Assembly (NCBI GenBank): GCA_036504055.1
Contig: DASXVU010000003.1
Span: 30,038 to 94,037, forward strand
Direction of reading: 5' to 3'
From: Methanomassiliicoccales archaeon
GTDB taxonomy: Archaea > Thermoplasmatota > Thermoplasmata > Methanomassiliicoccales > UBA472
DNA: 64,000 bases
The notes below the pieces were generated by a model, which had not been told where the DNA came from, did no database searches, and worked only from the letters and a program-made list of their open reading frames with translations. Position numbers and translations under genes: made by a program. Shown in pieces: positions 52,435 through 62,038 of the stretch (position 1 is its first letter; each line of letters starts with the position of its first letter).

Positions 52435-53278
52435 TCTTGACTTCTTCATGATGGAGGACAAGATGCCTCCTCCGATGGTCAAGGCGTATGAGGTCAGAGC
52501 GACGACCGCCCTGCCAAAGAGTAACCTGCCAGGGCTGGACTATGCACTGAACCCGTACGTAGGGTGCGAGCATGATTGCATCTATTGCTTCGCCCCAGAC
52601 GTCCTGCACAAGGACCCGTCCAAATGGGGAAAGGAGGTAGGGGTGCGCTCCAATCTGCCCGTATTGCTGGCCAAGGAGATCAAGAACAAACGGGGGGTCA
52701 TCGGCATCGGGACAGTCACCGATCCATACCAGCCGCTTGAGAAAAGTTGTCTGTTGACGCGGAAATGCCTGATGGAGATCATCCGACATGACAACCCTAT
52801 CTCCATACTGACAAAATCCGACCTGGTCGTGAGGGACATCGAGCTCATCGAGTCCACGAAGAGGCCGGAAGTGGGCGTGACCATCACTTCGGTCGATGAC
52901 CGGGTGTCGCATGCGTTCGAGCCCGGTGCGCCGCCGCCATCGCAGAGGCTTGAAGCGCTGAGAAAACTGACCGAGGCGGGACTGAACACCTACGCCATGG
53001 TGGGGCCGGTCCTGCCGATGCTTTGTGAAACAGACATAATAGATTTGGTCAAAGCTATTGCGAACACCGGTACCAAGAGGCTGATGATGGACCGGATGCG
53101 CTTCCGGCCTGGCATAGATGTCGCCATTGCCAATCTGCCTTTGATGGGAATAGAGCCGTTCCATGCTTGGTACCAAGTGGCGTTGGCTGACAGAACCCGA
53201 GCCCTGGCATTGGAGAGAATCATCACAAATGCCTGCAACGAATTCTCATTGTGCACAGAGCAGGCGTTCCGATCATAA
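52421..53278 (+). CDS. Radical SAM protein of the spore photoproduct lyase-like/SplB group
   Basis: This 285-residue enzyme binds a 4Fe-4S cluster through CEHDCIYC at residues 49-56 (CxxxCxxC). The remaining radical SAM parts GIGTVTDPYQPLEK, VGVTITSVDD and LTEAGLNTYAMVGPVLP occur in order. The substrate is unknown; members of this group include photoproduct lyase and uncharacterised Rv2578c-like proteins. Overlap with nreA suggests a DNA-repair link, which is inference. Confidence 0.9.
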   Translation: MITRDLDFFMMEDKMPPPMVKAYEVRATTALPKSNLPGLDYALNPYVGCEHDCIYCFAPDVLHKDPSKWGKEVGVRSNLPVLLAKEIKNKRGVIGIGTVTDPYQPLEKSCLLTRKCLMEIIRHDNPISILTKSDLVVRDIELIESTKRPEVGVTITSVDDRVSHAFEPGAPPPSQRLEALRKLTEAGLNTYAMVGPVLPMLCETDIIDLVKAIANTGTKRLMMDRMRFRPGIDVAIANLPLMGIEPFHAWYQVALADRTRALALERIITNACNEFSLCTEQAFRS

Positions 53279-53335
53279 ATCCGAGAAGTGGAACTTCGAC
53301 CTGATAAATCTTGCAGGGATATCTTCTGACAAATC

Positions 53336-54079
53336 CTATCTGGTCGATACGCTAAAGGCTGTCCGATATCCCAGGCTCTTGTCTATGGTATGGATTGATC
53401 CCGTGACCAGGTATTGTCTTGAGAACCTCGTTCCCAATCCTTCTAGCATTAGCGTTCTTCCCGGAACGACATCTGAGGACCCGACACATTCGCCTACTCC
53501 AACGATTACATCAATTTTTCCATGATCGAGTGCATGTTTTGCGGCCTTCCGCTTGTCATTCTTGGCGGTAGAAAGTGTACTCAGTGCAATCTTTGACAAG
53601 TCATCCATGATATCCATGGCAATCATAGAGTCCAGGTCGATTACAGGGCTGAATGAGAGAAGATCTCCGCCATACCTCATTGAGATGGTCCGGGCCTGGC
53701 GATTTCTCGTCTTGGTGGGACTGACGGAATCATCGCCAATTAACTCCACGTAAGGTACTCCTTCAGATGGGAAGGTAGCCTTGACAATCGTTATATCAGC
53801 TTCCAAAATCGTTTTCAATCGATTCGAAGTCCGACCCATCTCTATGGACACTCGTTTGCCCACGGTGAAAAGCCCATCGTTGATCCAATCATAACTGCCA
53901 GGGGCACCAGCATCTCCGATTAAGACGATGGCGAAATTTCCGAAGGTGTCCAGGCTCAGTTCGACCATGATGTTCTCCACGCTCAATCCGTGTTGGGCCA
54001 TATCTACATCGTCGATGGTTATCGCAAAGGCGGGTGAGCCGATCATCGTGTTCGTTTCTGTTGAAGGCCCGGACTTCAT
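53336..54079 (-). CDS. Contractile tail/injection-system baseplate hub (gpD/VgrG N-terminal-like)
   Basis: This 247-residue protein resembles phage late-control protein D and the hub part of VgrG/Afp8: PAFAITIDDVD at the start, VSIEMGRTSNRLKTILEADI and YVELIGDD in the middle. It closes with VVPGRTLMLEGLGTRFSRQY then YLVTGSIHTIDKSLGYRTAFSV, a strong match to the gpD C-terminal signature. There is no spike (gp5) extension, unlike VgrG. ATG 54079 with AAAGGAGTGA upstream starts 5 nt after the sheath gene stop. It lacks tube, baseplate wedge or ATPase genes nearby. Confidence 0.75.
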   Translation of the reverse strand: MKSGPSTETNTMIGSPAFAITIDDVDMAQHGLSVENIMVELSLDTFGNFAIVLIGDAGAPGSYDWINDGLFTVGKRVSIEMGRTSNRLKTILEADITIVKATFPSEGVPYVELIGDDSVSPTKTRNRQARTISMRYGGDLLSFSPVIDLDSMIAMDIMDDLSKIALSTLSTAKNDKRKAAKHALDHGKIDVIVGVGECVGSSDVVPGRTLMLEGLGTRFSRQYLVTGSIHTIDKSLGYRTAFSVSTR

Positions 54080-54083
54080 ACTA

Positions 54084-55304
54084 TCACTCCTTTGACATTG
54101 TCCTGGCCATGTAATAGTGCTTCTTCTTTTTGGTAGCATCTAGGGTCTTGTCAACCAGCTTCCTGGGACCGACTCTTTCCATACTCTGGCATACACGGAA
54201 GATGATGAATTCTGAAGGCCTCATCAGCGCGACGCCGACCTCTATGATCATTCTCTCTTTGTCAATGTCCGCCTGGGTCATTGTTGATCGGTCACAACGC
54301 ACGATGAAGGCTTCCTCCGGTCTGGTGCCAAGCAGCATCCCGTCCTTCCACGATCTGGTCAGGAATTCGACTACCGATCTCTTCGCTTCGGACCAGGTTA
54401 TTTCATCGTGTGGTTCGAAGACCACCCATTCGGTCCCTTTTGCGATCGATTTTTCCAGGTAGTTGATCGTCCGTCGGACCTGGACATATTTCCAAATGGA
54501 ATCGCTGGAAGTCGTCCGGGAACCCCACACCAGCAACCCTCTCCCAGTGAACTTCCTGATCACATTGATGCCGATCCGGTTGAGTTCGTTCATGTCCGCC
54601 TGATCAACTGATACCTCGGTGTCCAAAGCTCCAATGACCAGTTCGTTTGCCGGGGGTTTGTGGACGCCTCTCTGGATGTCGGTTCGAACATAAATGCCGG
54701 CGACCGCACCGCTGGGCGGAACGATTCGGATCCGTTTCGTTATTGGGTCCTGGACTTGTATCCAAGGATGATAAATGGCCGCGTATCCCTTGGTCGAAAC
54801 CAGCTTCTCCTTCTGAAGCCTAACATCGTGAGCATCCCCCACCTCTCTCGGATCTGACGGAGAATCGATGATGGCAAAACGGTATCTCATCCTCTCACAG
54901 TGCTCGATCAACGCTTGCTGGTCCAAGATGTCGGTTGCTTCAGGCATCGCGACCAGATTAACGTCATCCAAGCTTTCGAGGCATAGCAGACCAGTTCGAT
55001 ACGCCGTCTCATTTCGTCCAGTGCTACCGACCGTTCCCTCTATTCGCACCACGTAAGCCCTCTGACCTTGGTTCTTGAAGAAAAGGTCGACGGCCATCGC
55101 GAGATAAGGTCCACTTTTTGAATAGTCCAATCCCCCGAATGTTCCTTCGAATTGATCCCATGACGTTACCAGGACCGGTTCCAATGTCGGCCCCTTCACT
55201 GCTTTTCCAATGAAGGCGGCCGTGCTACTTTCCGCTCCCTCTATCGGATCCGCCATCAAAGATGTCTCTTCCACATAGACCCCGGGTGCCTCAAAGTCCG
55301 ACAT
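54084..55304 (-). CDS. Phage-type contractile tail sheath protein
   Basis: This 406-residue protein has the sheath signature: APGVYVEETS at the N-terminus and EWVVFEPHDEITWSEAKRSV, FLTRSWKDGMLLGTRPEEAF and MRPSEFIIFRVCQ toward the C-terminus, as in T4-like, R-pyocin and eCIS sheaths. Sheath subunits contract to drive a tube through a membrane. ATG 55304 has GAGGT upstream. It is followed directly by the hub gene. The missing companions make this an orphan or a relic of an injection system or provirus. Confidence 0.85.
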   Translation of the reverse strand: MSDFEAPGVYVEETSLMADPIEGAESSTAAFIGKAVKGPTLEPVLVTSWDQFEGTFGGLDYSKSGPYLAMAVDLFFKNQGQRAYVVRIEGTVGSTGRNETAYRTGLLCLESLDDVNLVAMPEATDILDQQALIEHCERMRYRFAIIDSPSDPREVGDAHDVRLQKEKLVSTKGYAAIYHPWIQVQDPITKRIRIVPPSGAVAGIYVRTDIQRGVHKPPANELVIGALDTEVSVDQADMNELNRIGINVIRKFTGRGLLVWGSRTTSSDSIWKYVQVRRTINYLEKSIAKGTEWVVFEPHDEITWSEAKRSVVEFLTRSWKDGMLLGTRPEEAFIVRCDRSTMTQADIDKERMIIEVGVALMRPSEFIIFRVCQSMERVGPRKLVDKTLDATKKKKHYYMARTMSKE

Positions 55305-55451
55305 AAAAGAACCTCAGAAAATTTTCTCTCATTCGGGTGTAGGAAGTTGTCGTTGCTTTTAAGCTTCTCCCCTCTGCCGTCTGTAACATTTCTCAGATAG
55401 TTCGTGCAATGAAATGTCGGTCCTTGATCGATTTCTGGAAAGGTAACGAAA

Positions 55452-56207
55452 TCAAGGTCGAGGTTTGTTAGTCATCAATTCCCGAATTCGTTTGGTCTCA
55501 ATTTCCTGTATCTCCTCAACGGTCATCTTTCCCCCACTTTTCTTAATGGTAACGACCTCGCTTGATGGATTGCCATAGACATAGAGCGAAATGTTCTTGA
55601 CCGATCCGTCTTTGAACTTGTATCTGTAGGCGAGGGGGAACCGGTTGTTCTGCATGAACTCGCTGATGCTCAGCTCTTGGTCGAGGTCATGTCCTGCAAA
55701 GGCATGAAGGCACATCTCCAACGCGTACTTTCCGAAGGCGATGATGTTCACATCCCTACGGCCCAGGAGACGGATCTCATCTAGAAACAACTCCTCGCAC
55801 CTTGTTGCTGCCTTTCTCCATTCCTTGTTGACATCTCGGTCAGATTTGCTTGGTATGCATTTCAGCGCGTGGGTCCAGTATATCCGGTCTCCGGTCGGGT
55901 CAAAACTATTGAAAATTTGCAGGATCTTAGTGAGAGGATTTGCCTGTTTAACATCGGGTAATGATGGCTTACCGGTTCTGCAAAGCTTTAACAGGTCCTC
56001 TTCCGCCCTCGCCGGATTGGCTCTAAGCCAAAATCCAGGCTCCTGGGAAACGACAATGAACTCAACGTTGCCCAATGATGTCTTGCGATTGAAGATCACA
56101 GGGGTTTTCGAGCCACTCCTCGGACATCCACTACATGGGGCTTTGACCTTTGCGATCAAGCCTTCCCAGTCCATTATGTCCGCTTCAGCCATGAAGACCG
56201 ATCGCAT
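55452..56207 (-). CDS. Uracil-DNA glycosylase superfamily protein
   Basis: This 251-residue protein resembles family-4-type Fe-S uracil-DNA glycosylases: cysteines at 25 and 28 (CSGCPRSG), VVSQEPGFWLR in place of the usual GEAPG loop, and THALKCIPSKSDRDV followed by ATRCEELF. The active-site loop differs from typical UDGs, so substrate or activity may differ. A C-terminal helical tail extends beyond the usual domain. It lies upstream of the sheath gene on the same strand with a 147-nt gap. Confidence 0.72.
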   Translation of the reverse strand: MRSVFMAEADIMDWEGLIAKVKAPCSGCPRSGSKTPVIFNRKTSLGNVEFIVVSQEPGFWLRANPARAEEDLLKLCRTGKPSLPDVKQANPLTKILQIFNSFDPTGDRIYWTHALKCIPSKSDRDVNKEWRKAATRCEELFLDEIRLLGRRDVNIIAFGKYALEMCLHAFAGHDLDQELSISEFMQNNRFPLAYRYKFKDGSVKNISLYVYGNPSSEVVTIKKSGGKMTVEEIQEIETKRIRELMTNKPRP

Positions 56208-56379
56208 CAGGCCCTAAAAACGATTTCTCCTGCCGTAAGGACATCAAACGCTTCATTTCAATACAATAAGCTTTAAATATGGCCAACATTGAGGGTTTAA
56301 GCTCGTAGTTTTGGTGTTCTTTGACGAGGATCGTTCCGTCGCCCTGATCCTGCTTGCATATATTTGGATGTGAAATAAT

Positions 56380-56508
56380 ATGAACAAGAAGAAGAAGGGC
56401 GCAGAGGCAGCAAAGATGGCAGACGCAAAGGCAGGAACGACCGAGAAGAAAGGCTCGTCCTGGAACTCGAAAGGCAAGGCAGAACCAGCCAAGGGAAAGA
56501 AGAAATGA
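56380..56508 (+). CDS. 42-residue Lys-rich basic protein
   Basis: A complete frame of 42 codons starts MNKKKKGAEAAKMADAKAGT and ends AKGKKK, with 15 lysines and many Ala and Gly. GGATGTGA precedes ATG 56380. A TATA-like CTTTAAATATGG at 56272-56283 would give a leader of about 75 nt. It resembles the basic tail of histone H1 or of small nucleoid proteins, so nucleic acid binding is plausible. Codon choice is as in neighbouring genes. Function unknown. Confidence 0.55.
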   Translation: MNKKKKGAEAAKMADAKAGTTEKKGSSWNSKGKAEPAKGKKK

Positions 56509-56587
56509 TCCATGGTCCGCAAGAGGACCACAAATCTATTTCAAATTCAATTGATATCCATTTTCATAGACATTATTCAGTTTTTCC

Positions 56588-56887
56588 TTACCGGTACAGG
56601 CATTGCTGACATACTCCGGTATCCATGCAGACCTTGCATTTTGTCTGCAAGGGCCTTTCTGAATCGACAGCTGATCTATTGCAGCATTCTTCCTGACACT
56701 TCTTCGTTCCATGGCAGTAGTTGCAGTGTCCGCAGCTGGGACAGACCATATCTGTGGCACAGCCGCAGCTGGAATTGTCCTTCTTGAGCTCGGCCCCGCA
56801 CTTTTCGCAGTTGGCGGCCTTTACCGGGCACGAACCCTGAAAATCCACGCCCGCCTTGGCAAATCTCGAGGAGCGCATTCCTTCCAT
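56588..56887 (-). CDS. Cys-rich, multiple zinc-knuckle protein
   Basis: This 99-residue protein has repeated Cys motifs: NCEKCGAEL, CGCATDMVCPSCGHCNYCHG, KKCQEECC and CKVCMDTGVCQQC, suggesting three or four zinc or metal sites, including a DnaJ-like CxxCxGxGxC form. It starts at ATG 56887 or ATG 56878. It converges with the Lys-rich gene. It may be a metal-storage, chaperone or redox protein; not recognised as a known family. Confidence 0.6.
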   Translation of the reverse strand: MEGMRSSRFAKAGVDFQGSCPVKAANCEKCGAELKKDNSSCGCATDMVCPSCGHCNYCHGTKKCQEECCNRSAVDSERPLQTKCKVCMDTGVCQQCLYR

Positions 56888-57133
56888 GGTACCGGAATAT
56901 CTTCCGTCCTAACTAACATTTGTGATGATTTCAAGCATCGGGGAGGAAGATAGGATCGATGGGCGTGAATGTGTCGTCCTTCAGCATCCTTTGATCTTGT
57001 CCCCCAACGTTCGATTACGATCCCTTCCCCCGCCACATGATCGCAGCTGGCGTGTATAATTACAACACTTATTGCATAGTGCAGGCTGGGCCAACAATTA
57101 ATTATGGCCCCAAATTATCACCTGGTGTTGTGC

Positions 57134-58675
57134 ATGAGAAAGGTCGGTTTCGTTTCTGGACGAATTATGGTCATGGCCATGGCAATGGTGGCCATGGCGT
57201 TGCTGGCGATTCCATCGGCATCCCTGGCTCAGCCCACAGGTGCCCAGGTATTCGATGTTGATGATTATCATAAGTCCATAACCGCCGGCGACACTGCCAC
57301 ATTTCGTTGGAACATTTTCAACGGCGGTAACTCATCGCTGCTGGTGGATACATATGCCGGAGCGCCCGACGACTATCTTTCGGTGACCACCAGCCCCACC
57401 TATCTGGTGGTCCTTCCCGGTGATAATGCCCAGGTGGTGCTGAATGTCGTGGCATCCAGGTCTGCCCCCATGGCTGACCACACCTTCACATTCTCGCTCA
57501 ACATCACCCGGATGGACGATCCCGCCAGCGAGATAATCGTTACGAAAAGCGCTAGCCTCCATGTGTCTTCGTTGTATGGTGAGGAATCCAGGTATAACCG
57601 AATTCTGGGCGAGTACGCGAACCCACTGCCAGCACCGTTCAACGGGAGCCCCGTCACGTTCCTCATCTCAGCGCTTCTCTGGGCTGGAATCGGCGCGGCT
57701 CTGATCCTGGTAATATTCCCGCTGGTCAAGTTCCTCACCCGGAAGACCGATACCCAACTTGACGACAGACTGCTTCAGGTAAGCAAATGGCCCATCTTCC
57801 TCATTATCCTCGGGTACGGTATGAAGACCTCGCTGGAGATCTTGGCCCTGCCCCGGGAATGGATACCTGGGATCGAGGACAGCTATTTCGCGCTGACGAT
57901 ACTGCTGCTCACGTGGTGGGCATACGGGGTCTTTGACAGCATCGTTCTGGAATACGGACGGAACGCCGCCGCCAAGTCGACCATAGAATATGATGACGTG
58001 GTGGTCAACGTCGCCGAGAAACTGGGCACCATAATCATACCGCTCGTCGGACTGACCATTGTCCTTTCCCGGCTAGGGTATAACGTGACCGCGATGCTGG
58101 CCACGCTCGGTTTCATGGGAATGGTGATAGGATTGGCGGCGAAGCCGACCCTGTCGAACTTCTTCGGCGGTATGGAGATCATGGTGGACCGACCGTTCAA
58201 GCCAGGCGATCTGATCAAGATGGACGGGGGCAAGGTGTACCAGGTGCTAAAAATGGGATTGCGCTCGACACGTCTCTATGATAACGACAAGGCCACAATA
58301 GAGGTCATCCCGAACAACATAATGGCGAAGAGGAGGGTCACGAACGTCATCCGTCCCGACCACAAGATGCGCCTGCGGGTGGACCTGCACATCCCGTATG
58401 ACGCGGACGTGGAAAAGGTCAAGGGGCTGTTGCTCGAGGCGGCGATCGAGTTCCCCGACGCATCCCATGAACAGGGATTCATACCCATGGTCATCATGAC
58501 CGGGTTCAACGACTCGTGGATCGACTTTGTGTGCTACATATGGGTCAACGATGCCGATTTCCGTAAGAGGGCGATCTCCGATTATCGAGAGAGGGCATTC
58601 GCGAAGCTCAGGAAAGCTGGGATCGATATCCCATATCCCCGGCTCGACGCCGAACTGCACAACATCTCCACCTGA
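57134..58675 (+). CDS. MscS-family mechanosensitive channel with extracellular beta domain
   Basis: This 513-residue protein has a signal peptide, an external beta-sandwich-like domain of about 130 residues, then membrane helices and an MscS core. The pore-lining helix is followed by VIGLAAKPTLSNFFGGMEI, MVDRPFKPGDLIKM and TIEVIPNNIMAKRRVTNVI. It should open under osmotic downshift. The large N-terminal domain is not in classical MscS and could touch the surface layer. ATG 57134 lies past a TATA-like CAATTAATTA; a frame also opens at 57104. Confidence 0.9.
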   Translation: MRKVGFVSGRIMVMAMAMVAMALLAIPSASLAQPTGAQVFDVDDYHKSITAGDTATFRWNIFNGGNSSLLVDTYAGAPDDYLSVTTSPTYLVVLPGDNAQVVLNVVASRSAPMADHTFTFSLNITRMDDPASEIIVTKSASLHVSSLYGEESRYNRILGEYANPLPAPFNGSPVTFLISALLWAGIGAALILVIFPLVKFLTRKTDTQLDDRLLQVSKWPIFLIILGYGMKTSLEILALPREWIPGIEDSYFALTILLLTWWAYGVFDSIVLEYGRNAAAKSTIEYDDVVVNVAEKLGTIIIPLVGLTIVLSRLGYNVTAMLATLGFMGMVIGLAAKPTLSNFFGGMEIMVDRPFKPGDLIKMDGGKVYQVLKMGLRSTRLYDNDKATIEVIPNNIMAKRRVTNVIRPDHKMRLRVDLHIPYDADVEKVKGLLLEAAIEFPDASHEQGFIPMVIMTGFNDSWIDFVCYIWVNDADFRKRAISDYRERAFAKLRKAGIDIPYPRLDAELHNIST

Positions 58676-58740
58676 GAAGGGGCAGACGGGCACTTTGTCT
58701 CATGCCACATTCACAATAGGTGGATGGCGGTTAAACAAAA

Positions 58741-58779
58741 TCTTATATAGAAGCACTAAAATACCGCCCACACGGAGGA
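58741..58779 (+). promoter_or_regulatory. Promoter and ribosome binding site of the thermosome gene
   Basis: TCTTATATAG at 58741-58750 is a good TATA box. Transcription should start near 58770, and GGAGGA at 58774-58779 lies 6 nt before ATG 58786. This is the strongest promoter-plus-RBS set in the window, fitting a highly expressed chaperonin. Confidence 0.65.
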
Positions 58780-58785
58780 TTTCTA

Positions 58786-60444
58786 ATGTCATACGGAATG
58801 GGTAATGGTCAACAGGTCATCGTGCTCCGAGAAGGGACCGAGAGATCGAAGAACAGGGACGCGCAGACGAACAACATCGCTGCCGCCCGCGCCGTCGCTG
58901 ACGCTGTAAGATCGACCTTGGGACCAAAGGGCATGGACAAGATGCTGGTTGATTCCATGGGAGACGTCGTCATCACGAACGATGGCGTAACGATCCTAAA
59001 GGAGATCGATGTACAGCATCCAGCGGCCAAGATGGTCGTCGAGGTCGCAAAGACCCAGGACAGCGAGTGCGGGGACGGAACGACGTCGTCCGTCATCATC
59101 GCAGGCGAGCTCCTGAAGAAGGCAGAGGCTCTCATCGAGTCGAACATCCACCCGACGATCATAGCGAACGGGTATAAGATGGCCGCCGCTGAGGCATTGA
59201 AGGTGCTGGACACCATCGCGGTCCCGGTCACCGTGGAAGACACTGACATGCTGACCAGGGTGGCAATGACCGCCATGACCGGCAAGAGCGTGGGCGGACA
59301 GAGGGACTTCCTCGCCGACCTGAGCGTCCAGGCCATCAAGGCCATCGCCGAGAAGAACAGCGCTGGCAAGTGGACCGTCGACGTCGACAACATCAAGGTG
59401 GAGAAGAAGACCGGCGGATCGATCGCCGACACCGAGATCATAAGGGGCATCGTGCTGGACAAGGAGCGCGTGCACCCGAGGATGGCCAAGGTCGTCAAGA
59501 AGGCCAAGATCGCTCTGCTCTCCGCCGCACTGGAGATCAAGAAGACCGAGGTCGAGGCCAAGATCCAGATCCGTGACCCGTCCCAGATGCAGCGCTTCCT
59601 CGATGAGGAAGAGGCAACCCTGAAGAGGATGGCCGACAAGATAAAGAAGGCCGGTGCCAACGTGGTGTTCTGCCAGAAGGGCATCGACGATCTGGTGCAG
59701 CACTACCTCGCAAAGCAGGAGATCTTCGCCGTCAGACGCCTTAAGGAGTCTGATATGGAAAAGATCGCCAAGTCCACCGGTGCCAACGTCGTCGGCAACA
59801 TCGACGAGCTGACCGCGGCAGACCTGGGAACTGCTGGACAGGTTGAGGAGAAGAAGATCGGTGAGGCCGAGATGACCTTCATCACCGACTGCAAGAACCC
59901 GAAGGCCGTCTCCATGATCATCCGTGGCGGAACTGACCACGTAATCGACGAGGTCGAGCGCGCAATGCACGACTCGCTCCGCGTCGTCGGAGTGGCACTC
60001 GAGGACGGCAAGGTCGTTCCGGGAGCCGGAGCCCCCGAGATCGAGCTGTCCCTCAGGCTCGCATCCTATGCCTCCACCGTCGGAGGAAGGGAGCAGCTGG
60101 CCATCGAGGCCTTCGCCAACGCCATGGACGTCATCCCGTGGGCCCTCGCCGAGAACGCCGGACTGGACGCCATCGATGTCGTCATCCAGCTGAAGAGCGC
60201 GCACGAGAAGAAGAACGGCAAGAACATGGGCATCAACCTGGACACCGGCAAGCCGGACGACATGCTGAAGCTCAACGTCATCGAGCCGCTCCGCGTCAAG
60301 ACCCAGGCAGTGAAGTCGGCCGCAGAGGTCGCCAACATGATCCTGAGGATCGACGATGTCATCGCCTCCAGGAAGGCACCCCCGATGCCGCCAGGCGCAC
60401 AGGGTGGAATGCCGCCGGGAATGGGCATGCCGGGAATGGGCTGA
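58786..60444 (+). CDS. thsA: Thermosome subunit (group II chaperonin)
   Basis: This 552-residue protein is a thermosome subunit. ATP-binding motifs [12 protein letters not shown] and GDGTTSSVI are present, as is the equatorial C-terminal [20 protein letters not shown], with a Gly/Met-rich tail ending [12 protein letters not shown]. It forms the double-ring folding chamber with a built-in lid. Its N-terminus carries an [11 protein letters not shown] extension. Codon use is strongly biased, and long antisense frames over it are shadows. No prefoldin gene is nearby. Confidence 0.97.
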   Translation: MSYGMGNGQQVIVLREGTERSKNRDAQTNNIAAARAVADAVRSTLGPKGMDKMLVDSMGDVVITNDGVTILKEIDVQHPAAKMVVEVAKTQDSECGDGTTSSVIIAGELLKKAEALIESNIHPTIIANGYKMAAAEALKVLDTIAVPVTVEDTDMLTRVAMTAMTGKSVGGQRDFLADLSVQAIKAIAEKNSAGKWTVDVDNIKVEKKTGGSIADTEIIRGIVLDKERVHPRMAKVVKKAKIALLSAALEIKKTEVEAKIQIRDPSQMQRFLDEEEATLKRMADKIKKAGANVVFCQKGIDDLVQHYLAKQEIFAVRRLKESDMEKIAKSTGANVVGNIDELTAADLGTAGQVEEKKIGEAEMTFITDCKNPKAVSMIIRGGTDHVIDEVERAMHDSLRVVGVALEDGKVVPGAGAPEIELSLRLASYASTVGGREQLAIEAFANAMDVIPWALAENAGLDAIDVVIQLKSAHEKKNGKNMGINLDTGKPDDMLKLNVIEPLRVKTQAVKSAAEVANMILRIDDVIASRKAPPMPPGAQGGMPPGMGMPGMG

Positions 60445-60484
60445 ACGCAATCCGCGCGTCCCTAAAACACCTTAAACAAATCCC

Positions 60485-60512
60485 TTTCTTTTTCACAGAT
60501 CTTTTTTGTGAC
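60485..60512 (+). terminator. T-rich terminator after the thermosome gene
   Basis: TTTCTTTTT is followed by CACAGATCTTTTTTGTG, a short hairpin-like element with a T-run. It lies about 40-65 nt after the stop. The rest of the 220-nt gap to the surface-protein gene includes a TATA-like AACATATCA near 60634-60642. Confidence 0.5.
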
Positions 60513-60664
60513 CTTGCCTGTGATTTTGGTGATCATCGAACCGGACTCCACCTAGGTCATGTTCCGAAGCTTCGTCGCTTAAGCCATGCAAAACGGTTTC
60601 ATTATTTCTCATTCCATTATGCAGCGCAAAACAAACATATCATGACATTGAACTGTCCATGTCG

Positions 60665-62038
60665 ATGAGGATCATTCGTCATACGACCGGGAAGTCATTG
60701 TCGTTCTTTGTTGTCATCTCTTTGCTGATCGTCTCCTCGGGAGCGGTCATGGCCGAGGACCGATCTGCGCCATTGCCCACGTGGACAAAGGGCCAGACCT
60801 GGGCCGTCGGTGGGGAGAGGGACCTGAAGGGTGTGCTCCAGGAGAACCTGGGCACCTTGCAGGATGCCTTGGCCCTGCTGGGAGGCAACGTCTCCGTGGA
60901 CCGCCTTCTATTGAACGGAAATGCGGGCGCCTGGACGGTCTTCAAGGTGTCGGATGTCCAGCAGGACAAATACATCCTGGAGTACAGTGCCGGGGTACGC
61001 ATCCAGGGAGATGTTGACCTGGGTGTCTCGGGCGATCTGCCGGCGGAGGGTCAATATCTCCTGGCCGACATGACCGATCAGGCCAAGAGCGTCACTGTGC
61101 TCGCCTGCCTGGACCTATGCCTGACCTCACATGGATTCTTGACAGTGGACAAGGCCACAATGGCCATCGAAGGGGCGACCTCCTCCACCCTGTTGGATGA
61201 GCACCTGACGTTCGAGGCCTCGAATTTCCCGAACTATTCCACCAGCATCAACATGAATGGAATAACGGTCAATATGTCCTATGCCGACTACGCCGTCGAC
61301 GAATGCATGCACCTGGAGCTCGCCTCATGCGTCGATTTCGATCCATCGCTCCAGATCCTGAAGTTCCCGCTCACGGTCAGCGACAACTGGACGTTCGATT
61401 CCAAGATGACATTTACTGGAACTGCCAAGGGCTACTTCAATGCCACTGGCCTGCCGTCATCCATGACATCGGCCTTTGACACCAAGAACGGTCCTTTCAC
61501 CGGATCGGTCCGTATCCAGGACCTGACAAGACTCGGCAGCCTCAGTCTCAGCGACGGCAACATCACCTCAGCGGATCAGAACCTCATCGCCAACATGGAA
61601 TGCACAAGGACGAAGCTGATGGATGACGGAGCTGGCAACAGCATGAACGTATTCGAGGTGCTGGAAAAGAAGACCGGAGCGCACATCTACTACTCGCCGG
61701 AGAAGGAATTCTTGGTCGGTGCATTGGTGAAACCGCAGATGGACATGCTGAACGGAATGGTGGCTCTTCCTGAGAGCAGCATGACCAGCGCCCTCGATCT
61801 GAACACCGACATCACCATGGTGACAGCCGACCCGACCAACGCCACGAGCGAGATCATTCAGATCGGTGCCAACCAGGGTGTCGAGCCCATCTCATTGGTG
61901 GTTTCGGACAGCACCGGAGCAAACACAGCGCCTGCATCAAGTCCTGCCACGATAGGTCTGTTCGAGATCGCCATCGTGATCATTGCCGCCCTGGTCTGCG
62001 GGGTTCTGTTGTTCCGGATCCTCAAGAAGAAAGGCTAG
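60665..62038 (+). CDS. Exported membrane-anchored surface protein (paralogue 1)
   Basis: This 457-residue protein has an N-terminal signal (LSFFVVISLLIVSSGAVMA), a long beta-rich, Asn-glycosylation-type exterior (several NxT/S sites) and one C-terminal helix (IAIVIIAALVCGVLLFRI) with a KKKG tail. It is paralogous to the next gene across its length, and the paralogue's MR start favours ATG 60665 over 60659. A few Cys lie outside, for example in ACLDLCLTS. It is probably an abundant cell-envelope protein. Confidence 0.82.
   Translation: MRIIRHTTGKSLSFFVVISLLIVSSGAVMAEDRSAPLPTWTKGQTWAVGGERDLKGVLQENLGTLQDALALLGGNVSVDRLLLNGNAGAWTVFKVSDVQQDKYILEYSAGVRIQGDVDLGVSGDLPAEGQYLLADMTDQAKSVTVLACLDLCLTSHGFLTVDKATMAIEGATSSTLLDEHLTFEASNFPNYSTSINMNGITVNMSYADYAVDECMHLELASCVDFDPSLQILKFPLTVSDNWTFDSKMTFTGTAKGYFNATGLPSSMTSAFDTKNGPFTGSVRIQDLTRLGSLSLSDGNITSADQNLIANMECTRTKLMDDGAGNSMNVFEVLEKKTGAHIYYSPEKEFLVGALVKPQMDMLNGMVALPESSMTSALDLNTDITMVTADPTNATSEIIQIGANQGVEPISLVVSDSTGANTAPASSPATIGLFEIAIVIIAALVCGVLLFRILKKKG

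Noticed and set aside
58996..60450. 484-codon open frame on the minus strand across the thermosome gene
   Set aside because: It is a shadow of strong codon bias; the plus frame is an unmistakable thermosome with promoter and RBS, and the antisense product is low-complexity without motifs.
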